Below are positions 19,147 to 28,716 of a DNA stretch of 64,000 bases, one piece after another; the first letter of the stretch is position 1; each line of letters begins with the position of its first letter. Where the stretch lies: the NCBI RefSeq assembly GCF_002531935.1, contig NZ_NWSV01000004.1, forward strand, positions 62,001-126,000, written 5' to 3'. The notes under the pieces were generated by a model, which did not search any database, had not been told where the DNA came from, and was given only the letters and a program-made list of their open reading frames with translations. The translations under genes were made by a program, and so were the position numbers. The DNA is from Rhizobium chutanense (GTDB taxonomy: Bacteria; Pseudomonadota; Alphaproteobacteria; Rhizobiales; Rhizobiaceae).

Positions 19147-19851
19147 TCATCGGGCGGAGGCAGCGCCAGCTTTTGCGGCTCTGCGTTCAAGGGCGCGTTT
19201 TATTGCGTGATCACGACGGACCAAACTATCGAAGCTGAAATTGTCTTCCTCAGGCATGCTTTCACGAATGCTCGCAACCGATTCTCCGGCGCGAAGGCGC
19301 CGAGCGATTTCGATACCTCGTGCTGCACGCTTGCGCTCCGACTCCCGCCAAAATGCGATAGTTCCGGGATGCCTGCACTCATTCAGCATCGTACCGGCGC
19401 CGGCAAGGACTGCTTCCGAAAAGTGAGCAAACTTCTTGTCGTTGGCCACGACCGCCCAGAAGATCGTTTGCGCTCTGACGTAGAGATCGAGGTCCAGGAG
19501 GCAAGCGGCAAGACGATCGGCAATGGCATCGCTATAGAGCCCGGAGTTTGTCACATAAGCCACAAACCGCCATCGGCAGTTGCTCACCGGGTCATCGGCC
19601 AGCTTGATAACGACGTCCGCCATACGGTCCGCCGGCGGGTCAGCTTCATCAAGATACCACGCCCCGCACTCACGCTCGCTCGATTTCTCCGAGAGGAGAA
19701 GTTCGATGAGCGGTTCCAGGTCAATCCCCTTGCGCCATCGTTTAAACACGGCCCATAGCGCATTGTAAGCAAAGTCTTCCCCACGATCCTCTCCATCATT
19801 TCTCATTCGGAGCAAATCGCTGGTGGCGTATGCAGAAAAATCGGAACTCAT
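19147..19851 (-). CDS. Hypothetical helical protein, possible HEAT-like repeats
   Basis: A 234-residue soluble protein with no signal peptide. It is rich in helices, with recurring patterns such as AVFKRWRKGIDLEPLIELLL and adjoining segments that suggest two or three HEAT/Armadillo-like units in residues 25-125, then a basic tail. I do not recognise a named family. The gene appears less GC-rich than its neighbours, has a weak ribosome site and stands alone between rightward genes, consistent with an acquired gene. It may be a scaffold or an immunity-type protein, but that is a guess. Confidence 0.55.
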   Translation of the reverse strand: MSSDFSAYATSDLLRMRNDGEDRGEDFAYNALWAVFKRWRKGIDLEPLIELLLSEKSSERECGAWYLDEADPPADRMADVVIKLADDPVSNCRWRFVAYVTNSGLYSDAIADRLAACLLDLDLYVRAQTIFWAVVANDKKFAHFSEAVLAGAGTMLNECRHPGTIAFWRESERKRAARGIEIARRLRAGESVASIRESMPEEDNFSFDSLVRRDHAIKRALERRAAKAGAASAR

Positions 19852-20057
19852 CGAGAAAGCGGTGGTCGCGCCACACGCATTTTGGTTGATGCAGGTGATC
19901 TGCTTTGCTCAACAGCGACCCCTATGTCAATCCCGAGCGCGAAAATTCGACTGCCCTTGGGATCAACACGCTGTCTCCTGGCGACGAATTGCCACGCGCC
20001 TGACAATGTGCAACCTTCCCTGATTGCGGCGCGAAAGCCGGCAAAGAGGGGGATCGC

Positions 20058-20519
20058 ATGTTTCTGCTTCTTGCATTGCTGATCGGTGTCATCTCGGGCC
20101 TTCGCACCATGACCGCGCCGGCCGCCGTCGCCTGGGGCGCAGCACTCGGCTGGTTCGACGTGTCGCAGACGCCGCTTGCCTTCATGGGCTATCGATGGAC
20201 GCCGTGGATCTTCACGGCGCTTGCCATCGTCGAACTGATCGCCGACCAGTTGCCGTCGACGCCGTCACGCAAGGTGCCGATGCAGTTTTCCGCCCGCATC
20301 GTCTCGGGCGCGCTCTCGGGTGCCGCGATCGGTGCCGCCAGCGGCCTGCTGTTCGGCGGACTGATCGCCGGGGTGATCGGCGCCGTCATCGGCACCTACG
20401 GGGGCGCTGCCGTCCGCGGCCGGCTTGCCGGCGCCTTCGGCAGGGATTTGCCGGCCGCTCTCATCGAAGATGCCGTCGCCGTCATCGGCGCGGTGCTGAT
20501 CGCGGGGGCCGTGTCATGA
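20058..20519 (+). CDS. DUF4126-type small membrane protein
   Basis: A 153-residue integral membrane protein with about four hydrophobic segments rich in Gly/Ala, including FLLLALLIGVISGLRTMTAP at the N-terminus and the glycine-rich ALSGAAIGAASGLLFGGLIA. SGLRTMTAPA is characteristic of DUF4126 proteins, whose function is unknown. AGAGGGGG precedes ATG 20058. It overlaps the next gene by ATGA, so the two are probably made together. In this family it often neighbours oxidoreductases, but no role is established. Confidence 0.68.
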   Translation: MFLLLALLIGVISGLRTMTAPAAVAWGAALGWFDVSQTPLAFMGYRWTPWIFTALAIVELIADQLPSTPSRKVPMQFSARIVSGALSGAAIGAASGLLFGGLIAGVIGAVIGTYGGAAVRGRLAGAFGRDLPAALIEDAVAVIGAVLIAGAVS

Positions 20520-21877
20520 AGAGCTTCGACGCCATCGTCATCGGCGCCGGCCAGGCCGGCCCGTCGCTTGCCGCCCGCATGGTCGAAAAGGGCATGAAAG
20601 TGGCGCTGATCGAGCGCAAATTCCTTGGCGGCACCTGCGTCAATGCCGGTTGCATGCCGACGAAGACGCTGGTTGCCAGCGCCCGCGCCGCTTATGTCGC
20701 GAGAACCGGCGCCGCCTATGGGGTCAATATCCCCGGCGAGATCGCCGTCGACATGAAGGTGGTCAGGGCGCGGGCCGAAACGGTGACGATGAATGCCCGC
20801 AACGGCCTGATCGGCTGGCTCGGCGGCATGGACGGCATGAGCGTGATCTACGGCCATGCCCGTTTCGAAGGCCCGAAGACCGTCAGCGTCAACGGCGAGA
20901 CGCTGACCGCGCCGCGTATCTTCCTCAATGTCGGGGCGCGGCCCGTCATTCCCGAGCTGCCTGGTATCGATGAGATCGACTACCTCACCAGCACCTCGAT
21001 CATCCAGCTCGACACGCTGCCGCGGCATCTCGCCGTGATCGGCGGCAGCTATATCGGGCTGGAATTCGCGCAGATGTATCGCCGCTTCGGCGCCGAGGTC
21101 AGCGTCATCGAACACGGTCCGAAGCTCGCATCGCGCGAGGACGAGGATATATCGGATGCGATTGCCGATATCCTGCGCGCCGAAGGCATTGGCGTCCATA
21201 CCGACGCCGGCAACATCGCCTTCGCCAGAAACGGCAGCGGGATCAGTGTCACCGCCGGCTCGGCGAAGATCGATGCGAGCCACGTGCTGATCGCCACCGG
21301 CCGCAAGCCGAACACCGACGATCTCGGCCTCGATGCTGCCGGCGTCGCCACCGATCAACGCGGCTACATCACCGTCGACGACCGGCTCGCCACCAATGTC
21401 GAGGGCATCTTTGCCCTCGGCGACTGCAACGGCCACGGCGCCTTCACCCACACCTCCTACAATGATTTCGAGATCGCCGCCGCCAACCTCATCGACGGCG
21501 GCGACCGCAAGCTGTCGAGCCGCATCCCGGCCTATGCGCTCTACATCGATCCGCCGCTCGGCCGCGTCGGCGTGACGGAGAAGCAGGCGCGCGCCTCCGG
21601 CCGCAAGATCATGGTCTCGACCCGGCCGATGAGCCGCGTCGGCCGGGCCAACGAGCGCGGCGAGACCAAGGGCTTCATGAAGGTGATTGCCGATGCCGAG
21701 ACCCGGGAAATCCTCGGTGCGGCGATCCTCGGCATTGAAGGCGACGAAGCGATCCATGGCCTCATCGACGCGATGAATGCGGGCACGACCTATCCCGCAT
21801 TGCAATGGTCGGTGCCGATCCACCCGACGGTGTCGGAACTGATCCCGACGCTGCTCGGCGATTTAAAGCCGGTTTAA
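20516..21877 (+). CDS. Class I FAD-dependent pyridine nucleotide-disulfide oxidoreductase (mercuric reductase-like)
   Basis: A 453-residue flavoprotein of the dihydrolipoamide dehydrogenase/MerA family. It has the FAD motif IVIGAGQAGPSLAARM, the redox-active pair Cys41/Cys46 in GGTCVNAGCMPTKT, the NAD(P) motif VIGGSYIGLEFAQ, and His436/Glu441 near the C-terminus for the dimeric active site. It lacks the N-terminal heavy-metal domain and the C-terminal vicinal cysteines needed for Hg(II) reduction, so it is not a true mercuric reductase. The start overlaps the DUF4126 stop (ATGA). Physiological substrate unknown. Confidence 0.8.
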   Translation: MKSFDAIVIGAGQAGPSLAARMVEKGMKVALIERKFLGGTCVNAGCMPTKTLVASARAAYVARTGAAYGVNIPGEIAVDMKVVRARAETVTMNARNGLIGWLGGMDGMSVIYGHARFEGPKTVSVNGETLTAPRIFLNVGARPVIPELPGIDEIDYLTSTSIIQLDTLPRHLAVIGGSYIGLEFAQMYRRFGAEVSVIEHGPKLASREDEDISDAIADILRAEGIGVHTDAGNIAFARNGSGISVTAGSAKIDASHVLIATGRKPNTDDLGLDAAGVATDQRGYITVDDRLATNVEGIFALGDCNGHGAFTHTSYNDFEIAAANLIDGGDRKLSSRIPAYALYIDPPLGRVGVTEKQARASGRKIMVSTRPMSRVGRANERGETKGFMKVIADAETREILGAAILGIEGDEAIHGLIDAMNAGTTYPALQWSVPIHPTVSELIPTLLGDLKPV

Positions 21878-21918
21878 GTACGAATGGAGGCTTCGAGAGT
21901 CGAGGCCGGAGACTGCTG

Positions 21919-22482
21919 GTGTCTATCGAACTGCTGATCGAGAATTACGGCCTGGTGGCGATCTTTCTGGGTGCGGCCTTCGAAGGCGAAACCGCCGCCT
22001 TCCTCGGCGGCGTGGTTGCCCATCGCGGGCTGCTGACCTATTGGTCGGCCGCGCTCGCGGCGACCGCCGGCTCCTTCGCCGGCGATCAGATGTGGTTCTT
22101 TGCCGGTCGTTATGCCGCTCAATGGGGCTTTGTCCGCCGGCTGATGGAAAAGCCGGCGCTGGCACGCGTCACCCACCTTCTGGAAAACTATCCCACAGGC
22201 TTCATCCTGGCCTTTCGTTTTCTGGTCGGGCTGCGGACGATCAGCCCCGTCGTCATCGGAACGACGCGCATACCGACCGGAAAATTCGTCGTCCTGAACG
22301 CCGTCGCCGCGCTGGTCTGGGGGCAATTGTTCACGGCGCTTGGTTATCTCTTCGGGCATGGAATCCAGCAGATGTTGGGCCACCTTCCCCTTCACCGCCA
22401 CCTGCTGATCGCCGTTGCAGCCGCGGCTGTCGTCGCCGCAGCAGCCCTTGCCTTTCGCAAGATGAGACCGAGTGCTTCGTAG
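21919..22482 (+). CDS. DedA-family membrane protein
   Basis: A 187-residue DedA/SNARE-associated domain protein. It has the GAAFEGETAAFLGGVVAHRG membrane-entry motif, GDQMWFFAGRYAAQWG and the FRFLVGLRTISPVVIGTTRI segment with the conserved Arg/Gly residues. DedA proteins act in lipid scrambling or undecaprenyl-phosphate handling. A GTG start at 21919, preceded by GGAG, is chosen; the frame is open upstream into the oxidoreductase gene. The gene probably follows the oxidoreductase in one transcript. Confidence 0.78.
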   Translation: MSIELLIENYGLVAIFLGAAFEGETAAFLGGVVAHRGLLTYWSAALAATAGSFAGDQMWFFAGRYAAQWGFVRRLMEKPALARVTHLLENYPTGFILAFRFLVGLRTISPVVIGTTRIPTGKFVVLNAVAALVWGQLFTALGYLFGHGIQQMLGHLPLHRHLLIAVAAAAVVAAAALAFRKMRPSAS

Positions 22483-22493
22483 AAGCGGGCGCC

Positions 22494-23537
22494 CTACTCC
22501 ATGACGATCTGCAGCTTCACATCGCTCGGCCGCGCCTCGACGGCGCGGTCGAACGCCTTGATCGAATCTTCGAATTTGAAGGTCTCGGATATCAGCGGTT
22601 TCAGATCCACTCTTCCGGAACCCAGTAGTGCGATCGAGCGCTCATACTGATGCGCGTAGCGGAACACCGTCTCGATGCGGATCTCCTTGGTGGACGCCGT
22701 CGAGACGTCGAAGCCGACCGGATTGACCGGCAGGCCGACGGCGACGATGACGCCGCCCGGGCACGGCAGCGCCATGATCGTTTCCCAGGCCTTCGGCGAA
22801 CCGGAGCATTCGAAGACGACATCGGCGCCCCAGCCCTCGGTCAGCCGGCCGACTTCCTCGATCAGGTTCTTCTCGCGGATGTTGACCGGGATCACCCCCT
22901 GATACTGCGCTGATATATCGAGCTTCGGCTGGGCGAGATCGGCAACGATCGCCCGGGCGCAGCCGCCAGCAAGGGCCGCAATCGCCACCATCGTGCCGAT
23001 CGGCCCGGCGCCGAGGACGACGGCGGTATCGCCGGGCGTTATCTTCGCCTTGGCTGCCGCCTGCATGCCGACGGCGAAGGGCTCCACCATCGCGCCTTCG
23101 GCGAAGCTGACATTGTCGGGCAGCTTGAAGGTATAATTGGCCGGATGCACGACCTCTGATGTCAGCACGCCATGGATCGGCGGCGTCGCCCAGAAAGTCA
23201 CGGCTGGATCGATATTGTAGAGGCCAAGCCGGCTTGCCTTGGAATTCGGATCGGGAATGCCGGGCTCCATGCAGACGCGGTCGCCGACCTTCAGATGGGT
23301 GACGCCGGCCCCGACCTCGACCACCGTGCCCGCCGCCTCATGGCCGAGCACCATCGGCGCGTTGACGATGAAGGGGCCGATCTTGCCGTGCGTGTAATAA
23401 TGCACGTCGGAACCGCAGACACCGACCGTATGGATCTTGATCTTCACTTGGCCAGGGCCGGTTTCGAGCGGCAGATCGATATCGCGAAGCGCAAGCTCAT
23501 GCTGGCGTTCCAGCACCAGCGCACGGACTGTGGTCAT
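22494..23537 (-). CDS. Zinc-type polyol dehydrogenase (xylitol/sorbitol dehydrogenase-like)
   Basis: A 347-residue MDR dehydrogenase. Catalytic zinc ligands Cys41 ([13 protein letters not shown]), His66/Glu67 (GHEAAG) and Glu in MVEPFAVG are present, with the Rossmann motif [10 protein letters not shown]. The four cysteines of the structural zinc lobe are absent: the loop reads [19 protein letters not shown]. It resembles rhizobial NAD-dependent xylitol/sorbitol dehydrogenases, oxidising a polyol to a ketose. GGGAAGGAA precedes the ATG. It is convergent with dedA (11-bp gap) and has no transporter nearby. Confidence 0.78.
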   Translation of the reverse strand: MTTVRALVLERQHELALRDIDLPLETGPGQVKIKIHTVGVCGSDVHYYTHGKIGPFIVNAPMVLGHEAAGTVVEVGAGVTHLKVGDRVCMEPGIPDPNSKASRLGLYNIDPAVTFWATPPIHGVLTSEVVHPANYTFKLPDNVSFAEGAMVEPFAVGMQAAAKAKITPGDTAVVLGAGPIGTMVAIAALAGGCARAIVADLAQPKLDISAQYQGVIPVNIREKNLIEEVGRLTEGWGADVVFECSGSPKAWETIMALPCPGGVIVAVGLPVNPVGFDVSTASTKEIRIETVFRYAHQYERSIALLGSGRVDLKPLISETFKFEDSIKAFDRAVEARPSDVKLQIVME

Positions 23538-23774
23538 GATCGGTTTCCTTCCCTATGGCCCCCGTAATTCATCGAGCGCCGTTGACGGGACTATAAGACC
23601 GTAAGGGGCAGCAATTCAATCGCATCAATCAAGCTTTTGCCCACAATCCGATGAAATGCCCGTTTTCCATAACCCGAAAGATTCCCGTCTCAAGACCTCT
23701 GGATGATTTCAGCCGAGGCCACGGAGGAGTACATTATCAAGTCTAGATCGCCATCAATGAAGAAAGATAAAGAG

Positions 23775-23960
23775 ATGAACCACGATAACGATAATATCGT
23801 CAGTAATATCTCTCGCGGTGCGACGATATCAAAGCAACTCCGGCATCTCTGGCGCCGGTTCGTGGACAACTGTATCGCAGCGCTCGACGAAGACCGCTCG
23901 CCGAAGCCGGTGCGCGTTATTGTCAAGCCAATGGATCGAAATCGTCCCATACAGCGTTAA
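23775..23960 (+). CDS. Small basic hypothetical protein
   Basis: A possible 61-residue protein with a cationic amphipathic middle (LRHLWRRFVDNCIAAL) and a C-terminal KPVRVIVKPMDRNRPIQR. Starts at 23703 and 23757 are in frame; 23775 is a conservative choice with AAAGAG just upstream. No family is recognised. It stands alone, and the ribosome site is poor, so it may not be expressed. Confidence 0.4.
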   Translation: MNHDNDNIVSNISRGATISKQLRHLWRRFVDNCIAALDEDRSPKPVRVIVKPMDRNRPIQR

Positions 23961-24038
23961 TAGCAGGCGGCGGCTTGGCGTCGCGGGGACATGACGGCTC
24001 CCGGCACCACGCGGATCGGCAAGAGAAGGAAGACCATC

Positions 24039-24398
24039 ATGACGTTGATCGTGTCAGCTTGCCTGTTCACATCCCTTCTCTTTGCCGCAAATGGAGCGTC
24101 CGCGGCGATCGAGCAAGCATCGCTGCCGCCGCAGCAAGAAGAAAAGCTGGTACCGGCCAATCTCGAACTCACCTTCCCCGGCCCCGTCGATCTCGCCCGC
24201 TCAACGGCCATTCTGCTGGATGCCCAGGGAACGGCGCTTCCCACAGGCCAGCCATTTCTCTCCGGTCCCGAAGGATCGATCTTCAAGATTCCGCTCGACC
24301 CCTCCATGGCGCCCGGCCTCTACACCCTCGACTGGCGCGTGCTCTCGATGGACGGCCGTAGCGCCGAAGGCCAATACAAGTTCCGGGTCGATCCTTAG
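24039..24398 (+). CDS. CopC-like periplasmic protein lacking copper ligands
   Basis: A 119-residue exported protein with a signal peptide to about residue 22 (ASA). The rest is one CopC/YobA-type Ig-like domain, shown by PGLYTLDWRVLSMDGRSAEG near the end. Classical CopC proteins start with His after signal cleavage and carry further His in the DGH motif. Here the mature part contains no His or Cys, and DGR replaces DGH. It may therefore be structural or may have lost copper binding. ATG 24039 follows AAGGA. No pcoD/copD partner is nearby. Confidence 0.65.
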   Translation: MTLIVSACLFTSLLFAANGASAAIEQASLPPQQEEKLVPANLELTFPGPVDLARSTAILLDAQGTALPTGQPFLSGPEGSIFKIPLDPSMAPGLYTLDWRVLSMDGRSAEGQYKFRVDP

Positions 24399-24425
24399 CC
24401 TTGGCGCTTCGGCGGCATAAAAGCA

Positions 24426-24442
24426 TTTATAAGATTTTTATA
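24426..24442 (+). promoter_or_regulatory. Candidate KdpE-binding site of the kdp operon
   Basis: TTTATA (24426-24431), 5 bp, TTTATA (24437-24442). The E. coli KdpE site upstream of kdpFABC has the same layout, two TTTAYA hexamers separated by 5 bp (recalled from the literature). It sits 165 bp before the first micro-ORF of the kdp operon, in an AT-rich patch, so it is a plausible activator site for KdpE encoded at 32171. Confidence 0.5.
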
Positions 24443-24607
24443 TTGATGCCGCTCCGGCCGTCTCGAACCTTTATGCGCTTCGGCTCCATAGTGATCTTCG
24501 AGAGATCGAAAAGATTATCTCCACGCCAGAAAGCATGAAAGGCGGCCACCGAGGTGGCGCGCCCTTTATCTTGTCTGACTCCAACAAGAACAACAGGAGT
24601 CACGATC

Positions 24608-24691
24608 ATGATGGATATTATTCTACTCGCCACGGCGATCCTATTCTTCGCCCTGTGCTTTGCCTACACCAGAGCCTGCGACAGGCTTTGA
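24608..24691 (+). CDS. 27-residue membrane micro-protein ahead of kdpF
   Basis: Starts with two ATGs (24608, 24611) after AGGAGT at good spacing. It encodes one transmembrane helix, MDIILLATAILFFALCFAY, then the polar tail TRACDRL. The stop is 14 bp before the kdpF start, whose Shine-Dalgarno GGAG directly follows it, suggesting coupling. The size and position suggest a second small subunit or regulator of the Kdp complex, beside KdpF. I recall similar short reading frames upstream of kdpF in other rhizobia but cannot check this here. Confidence 0.6.
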   Translation: MMDIILLATAILFFALCFAYTRACDRL

Positions 24692-24705
24692 CCGGAGAAC
24701 CGACG

Positions 24706-24795
24706 ATGACCCTCGACTATGTCCTGAGCGGTGCCGTGACCGTGTTTCTCACCGTCTATCTCACCTACGCTCTCCTTCGCCCAGAACGCTTTTGA
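24706..24795 (+). CDS. kdpF: Potassium-transporting ATPase small subunit KdpF
   Basis: A 29-residue single-span membrane peptide with hydrophobic core VLSGAVTVFLTVYLTYAL and a basic/acidic end RPERF, as in E. coli KdpF. It stabilises the KdpABC K+ pump. ATG 24706 follows GGAG; it is 69 bp before kdpA. Confidence 0.82.
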   Translation: MTLDYVLSGAVTVFLTVYLTYALLRPERF

Positions 24796-24864
24796 AGAGA
24801 ACCGGCGCTTGTAGGGCCGCGCAGGCGCGGCGGACAAGCGGCCGGCTATTGAAAGTCTACCCCC

Positions 24865-26568
24865 ATGACCCTCAACGGATGGCTTCAGATCCTGCTCTAT
24901 TGCGGGATCGTCCTCGCGCTCGTCAAACCGCTCGGCGGCTACATGACGCGTGTCTATAACGGCGAGCGCACACTCCTGTCGCCGGTCCTCGTTCCGATCG
25001 AACGGGGACTTTACCGCATGGCCGGCACCAGCGAAGGCGAGGAGCAGCACTGGACCTCCTATGCCTTCGCCATGCTGATGTTCAACCTGCTCGGCGTCCT
25101 TGTCCTCTACGCGCTGATGCGCCTGCAAGGCGTTCTGCCCTACAATCCGGCCGGCATGGCTGCCGTCCCGCCGGAACTTTCCTTCAACACCGCCGTCAGC
25201 TTTCCCACAAACACCAACTGGCAGAACTACGGCGGCGAAAGCACGATGTCGTATCTGACGCAGATGGCCGGCTTCACGGTGCAGAATTTCCTCTCCGCCG
25301 CCACCGGCATGGCCATCGCCGTCGCCTTCATCCGTGCCTTCGCACGGGCGTCCGGCAAGGCGATCGGCAATTTCTGGGTCGATATGATCCGCGGCACGCT
25401 CTACATCCTGCTGCCGATCTGCATCGTGCTGACACTGGTCTTCGTCTATCTCGGCGTCCCGCAGACGCTCGGACCCTATGTCGATGCCACGACGCTGGAA
25501 GGCGCCAAGCAGACGATCGCGGTCGGCCCCGTCGCCTCGCAGCTTGCCATCAAGATGCTCGGCACCAATGGCGGCGGCTTCTTCAACGCCAATTCCGCCC
25601 ATCCCTTCGAAAACCCCGATGCGATCTCCAACCTCATCCAGATGGTCTCGATCTTCGCGATCGGCGCCGCTTTGACCAACGTTTTCGGCCGCATGGTCGG
25701 CAATCAGCGCCAGGGCTGGGCGATCCTTGCCACGATGGGCATTCTCTTCATCGTCGGTGTCGGCATCACCTATTGGGCTGAAGCGGCCGGCAACCCGCTG
25801 ATGCATGCCTTCGGCCTTGGCGGCGGCAACATGGAAGGCAAGGAAGTCCGCTTCGGCGTCGCCCTGTCGTCGCTGTTTGCGGTCATCACCACGGCCGCCT
25901 CCTGCGGCGCAGTCAATGCCATGCATGGCAGCTTCACCGCGCTCGGCGGTCTCATTCCGCTGATCAACATGCAGCTCGGTGAAATCATCGTCGGCGGTGT
26001 CGGCGCCGGTTTCTACGGCATCCTGCTGTTCATCATCGTCGCCGTCTTCGTCGCCGGCCTGATGGTCGGCCGCACGCCGGAATATCTCGGCAAGAAGATC
26101 GAGGCCAAGGAAATGAAGATGGCCGTTCTCGCCATCCTCTGCCTACCGCTCGCCATGCTGGTCTTTACCGCAATCGCAAGCGTGCTTCCGAGTGCCGTCG
26201 CTTCGGTCGGCACTTCGGGCCCGCACGGCTTCTCCGAAATCCTCTATGCCTATACCTCGGCTGCGGCCAATAACGGCTCGGCTTTCGGCGGCCTCACCGG
26301 CAATACGCCCTGGTACAACGTGACGCTCGGCATCGGCATGCTGATGGGCCGCTTCCTGGTGATCATCCCGGCCCTTGCCATCGCCGGCTCGCTGATCGCC
26401 AAGAAGACGGTTCCGGCCTCGGCCGGCACCTTCCCGACCGACGGCCCGCTCTTCGTCGGCCTGCTCATCGGCACGATCCTGATCGTCGGCGGCCTGACCT
26501 TCTTCCCGGCGCTGGCCCTCGGTCCGATCGTCGAGCATCTGGTCATGATCGCCGGCCAGACCTTCTGA
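24865..26568 (+). CDS. kdpA: Potassium-transporting ATPase subunit A
   Basis: A 567-residue K+ channel-like subunit of the high-affinity KdpFABC pump in the inner membrane. It has about ten hydrophobic helices and the four degenerate selectivity-filter repeats, including [11 protein letters not shown] and [19 protein letters not shown]. Length is normal for the family. The ribosome site before ATG 24865 is weak (GAAAG), suggesting coupling to kdpF. It binds and passes K+, while KdpB hydrolyses ATP. Confidence 0.95.
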   Translation: MTLNGWLQILLYCGIVLALVKPLGGYMTRVYNGERTLLSPVLVPIERGLYRMAGTSEGEEQHWTSYAFAMLMFNLLGVLVLYALMRLQGVLPYNPAGMAAVPPELSFNTAVSFPTNTNWQNYGGESTMSYLTQMAGFTVQNFLSAATGMAIAVAFIRAFARASGKAIGNFWVDMIRGTLYILLPICIVLTLVFVYLGVPQTLGPYVDATTLEGAKQTIAVGPVASQLAIKMLGTNGGGFFNANSAHPFENPDAISNLIQMVSIFAIGAALTNVFGRMVGNQRQGWAILATMGILFIVGVGITYWAEAAGNPLMHAFGLGGGNMEGKEVRFGVALSSLFAVITTAASCGAVNAMHGSFTALGGLIPLINMQLGEIIVGGVGAGFYGILLFIIVAVFVAGLMVGRTPEYLGKKIEAKEMKMAVLAILCLPLAMLVFTAIASVLPSAVASVGTSGPHGFSEILYAYTSAAANNGSAFGGLTGNTPWYNVTLGIGMLMGRFLVIIPALAIAGSLIAKKTVPASAGTFPTDGPLFVGLLIGTILIVGGLTFFPALALGPIVEHLVMIAGQTF

Positions 26569-26633
26569 GGTGATGTCGTGACGCTCCGTCATAGGTTTCC
26601 ATCACCATCCTCGTTTCAAAGCTGGAGTCTCTT

Positions 26634-28694
26634 ATGAGCCAGGCAAAATCCGCGAGTATCATGGATTCTCGCATCCTCATTCCGGCGATCGGTGCCGCCT
26701 TCCGTAAACTCGACCCGCGCGCCCTTGCCAGAAACCCGGTCATGTTTGTCGTAGCCACCGTTTCCGTGCTGACCACCGTGCTTTTTCTGCGCGACCTCGC
26801 GGTGGGCAACGGCAATCTCGGCTTCTCCTTCCAGATCAATCTCTGGCTCTGGTTCACCGTGCTCTTTGCCAATTTCGCCGAAGCCGTCGCCGAAGGCCGC
26901 GGCAAGGCGCAGGCGGATTCGCTGCGCAAGGCGCGCACCGAAACCCAGGCCAAACTGCTGACCGCCAATAATGGCAGCGACTATCGCCTGGTGCCGGGCA
27001 CCAGCCTCAAGGTCGGTGATATCGTGCTCGTCGAGGCCGGCGACATCATCCCCTCGGACGGCGAAGTCATCGAAGGTGTCGCCTCCGTCAACGAGGCTGC
27101 AATCACAGGCGAATCCGCCCCGGTCATCCGCGAATCCGGCGGCGACCGTTCGGCGGTCACCGGCGGCACGCAGGTGCTCTCCGACTGGATCCGCGTGCGC
27201 ATCACCGCGGCCGCCGGCTCCACCTTCCTCGACCGGATGATCTCGCTCGTCGAAGGGGCGCAACGCCAGAAGACGCCGAACGAGATCGCGCTCAACATCC
27301 TGCTCGCCGGCATGACGCTGATCTTCGTGCTGGCGACGGCGACGATCCCGAGCTTTGCCATCTATGCCGGCGGCTCGATCCCGATCATCGTGCTCGTCGC
27401 GCTTTTCGTCACGCTGATCCCGACGACGATCGGCGCGCTCTTGTCGGCGATCGGCATTGCCGGCATGGACCGCCTCGTCCGCTTCAATGTGCTCGCCATG
27501 TCCGGCCGCGCCGTGGAAGCTGCCGGCGACGTCGACACGCTGCTGCTCGACAAGACGGGCACGATTACCCTCGGCAACCGCCAGGCGACGGCCTTCCGGC
27601 CGGTGCGCGGCATCTCCGAACAGGATCTCGCCGATGCCGCCCAGCTCGCCTCGCTGGCCGACGAAACGCCGGAAGGCCGCTCCATCGTCGTGCTTGCCAA
27701 GGAAAAATATGCGATCCGCGGCCGCGACATGGCAAGCCTCAGGGCGACTTTCGTGCCCTTCGCCGCCCAGACCCGCATGAGCGGCGTCGATCTCGAAGGC
27801 TCTTCGATCCGCAAGGGTGCGGTCGATGCGGTGCTCGCCTATGTCAATGGCGACGCCTCCTCGAAAAACGGCAGCGAGGTCGTACGCGAACTGCAGTCGA
27901 TATCGGACGAGGTCGCCAAATCCGGCGGCACGCCGCTGGCGGTTGCCCGCGACGGCAGGCTGCTCGGCGTCATCCAGCTGAAGGATATCGTCAAGGGCGG
28001 CATCCGCGAACGCTTCACCGAGCTGCGCCGCATGGGCATCCGCACCGTGATGATCACCGGCGACAACCCGCTGACGGCCGCCGCCATCGCCGCCGAAGCC
28101 GGGGTCGACGACTTCCTCGCCCAGGCGACGCCGGAGATGAAGCTGGCGCTGATGCGCGAGGAACAGTCGAAGGGCAAGCTCGTCGCCATGTGCGGCGACG
28201 GCACCAACGACGCGCCCGCACTTGCCCAGGCCGATGTCGGCGTCGCCATGAACACCGGCACGGTCGCCGCCCGCGAGGCCGGCAACATGGTCGATCTCGA
28301 CTCGGACCCGACGAAGCTCATCGAGATCGTCGAGATCGGCAAGCAACTCTTGATGACGCGCGGCGCGCTGACGACGTTTTCGATCGCCAACGACATCGCC
28401 AAATACTTCGCCATCATCCCGGCGATGTTCCTGACCTTCTATCCGCAGCTGGGCGTCTTGAACGTCATGGGGCTGTCGACGCCGCAAAGCGCCATCCTCT
28501 CGGCGATCATCTTCAACGCACTGATCATCATCGCGCTGATCCCGCTGTCGCTGAAGGGCGTGCGTTACCGGCCGATCGGCGCCGGCGCGCTTCTGTCGCG
28601 CAACCTGCTGATCTACGGCCTTGGCGGCATCATCGTCCCCTTCATCGGCATCAAGGCGATCGACATGACCGTCGCAGCCCTCGGTCTCGCCTGA
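26634..28694 (+). CDS. kdpB: Potassium-transporting ATPase subunit B (P-type ATPase)
   Basis: A 686-residue P-type ATPase, the catalytic subunit of KdpFABC. The phosphorylated Asp306 sits in [12 protein letters not shown]. The actuator motif ITGES, the nucleotide-domain TPEGRS and the hinge motif [19 protein letters not shown] are all intact. About seven membrane spans. GGAG lies upstream of ATG 26634, which is 65 bp after kdpA. Confidence 0.96.
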   Translation: MSQAKSASIMDSRILIPAIGAAFRKLDPRALARNPVMFVVATVSVLTTVLFLRDLAVGNGNLGFSFQINLWLWFTVLFANFAEAVAEGRGKAQADSLRKARTETQAKLLTANNGSDYRLVPGTSLKVGDIVLVEAGDIIPSDGEVIEGVASVNEAAITGESAPVIRESGGDRSAVTGGTQVLSDWIRVRITAAAGSTFLDRMISLVEGAQRQKTPNEIALNILLAGMTLIFVLATATIPSFAIYAGGSIPIIVLVALFVTLIPTTIGALLSAIGIAGMDRLVRFNVLAMSGRAVEAAGDVDTLLLDKTGTITLGNRQATAFRPVRGISEQDLADAAQLASLADETPEGRSIVVLAKEKYAIRGRDMASLRATFVPFAAQTRMSGVDLEGSSIRKGAVDAVLAYVNGDASSKNGSEVVRELQSISDEVAKSGGTPLAVARDGRLLGVIQLKDIVKGGIRERFTELRRMGIRTVMITGDNPLTAAAIAAEAGVDDFLAQATPEMKLALMREEQSKGKLVAMCGDGTNDAPALAQADVGVAMNTGTVAAREAGNMVDLDSDPTKLIEIVEIGKQLLMTRGALTTFSIANDIAKYFAIIPAMFLTFYPQLGVLNVMGLSTPQSAILSAIIFNALIIIALIPLSLKGVRYRPIGAGALLSRNLLIYGLGGIIVPFIGIKAIDMTVAALGLA

Positions 28695-28716
28695 AACGCT
28701 CCAAGGAGTAAGAACA

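Noticed and set aside
20516..21877. True mercuric reductase (merA)
   Set aside because: No heavy-metal domain and no C-terminal cysteine pair; no mer genes nearby.
24664..25926. 420-codon minus-strand frame opposite kdpA
   Set aside because: Antisense shadow of kdpA with low-complexity Asp/Arg/Gly composition.
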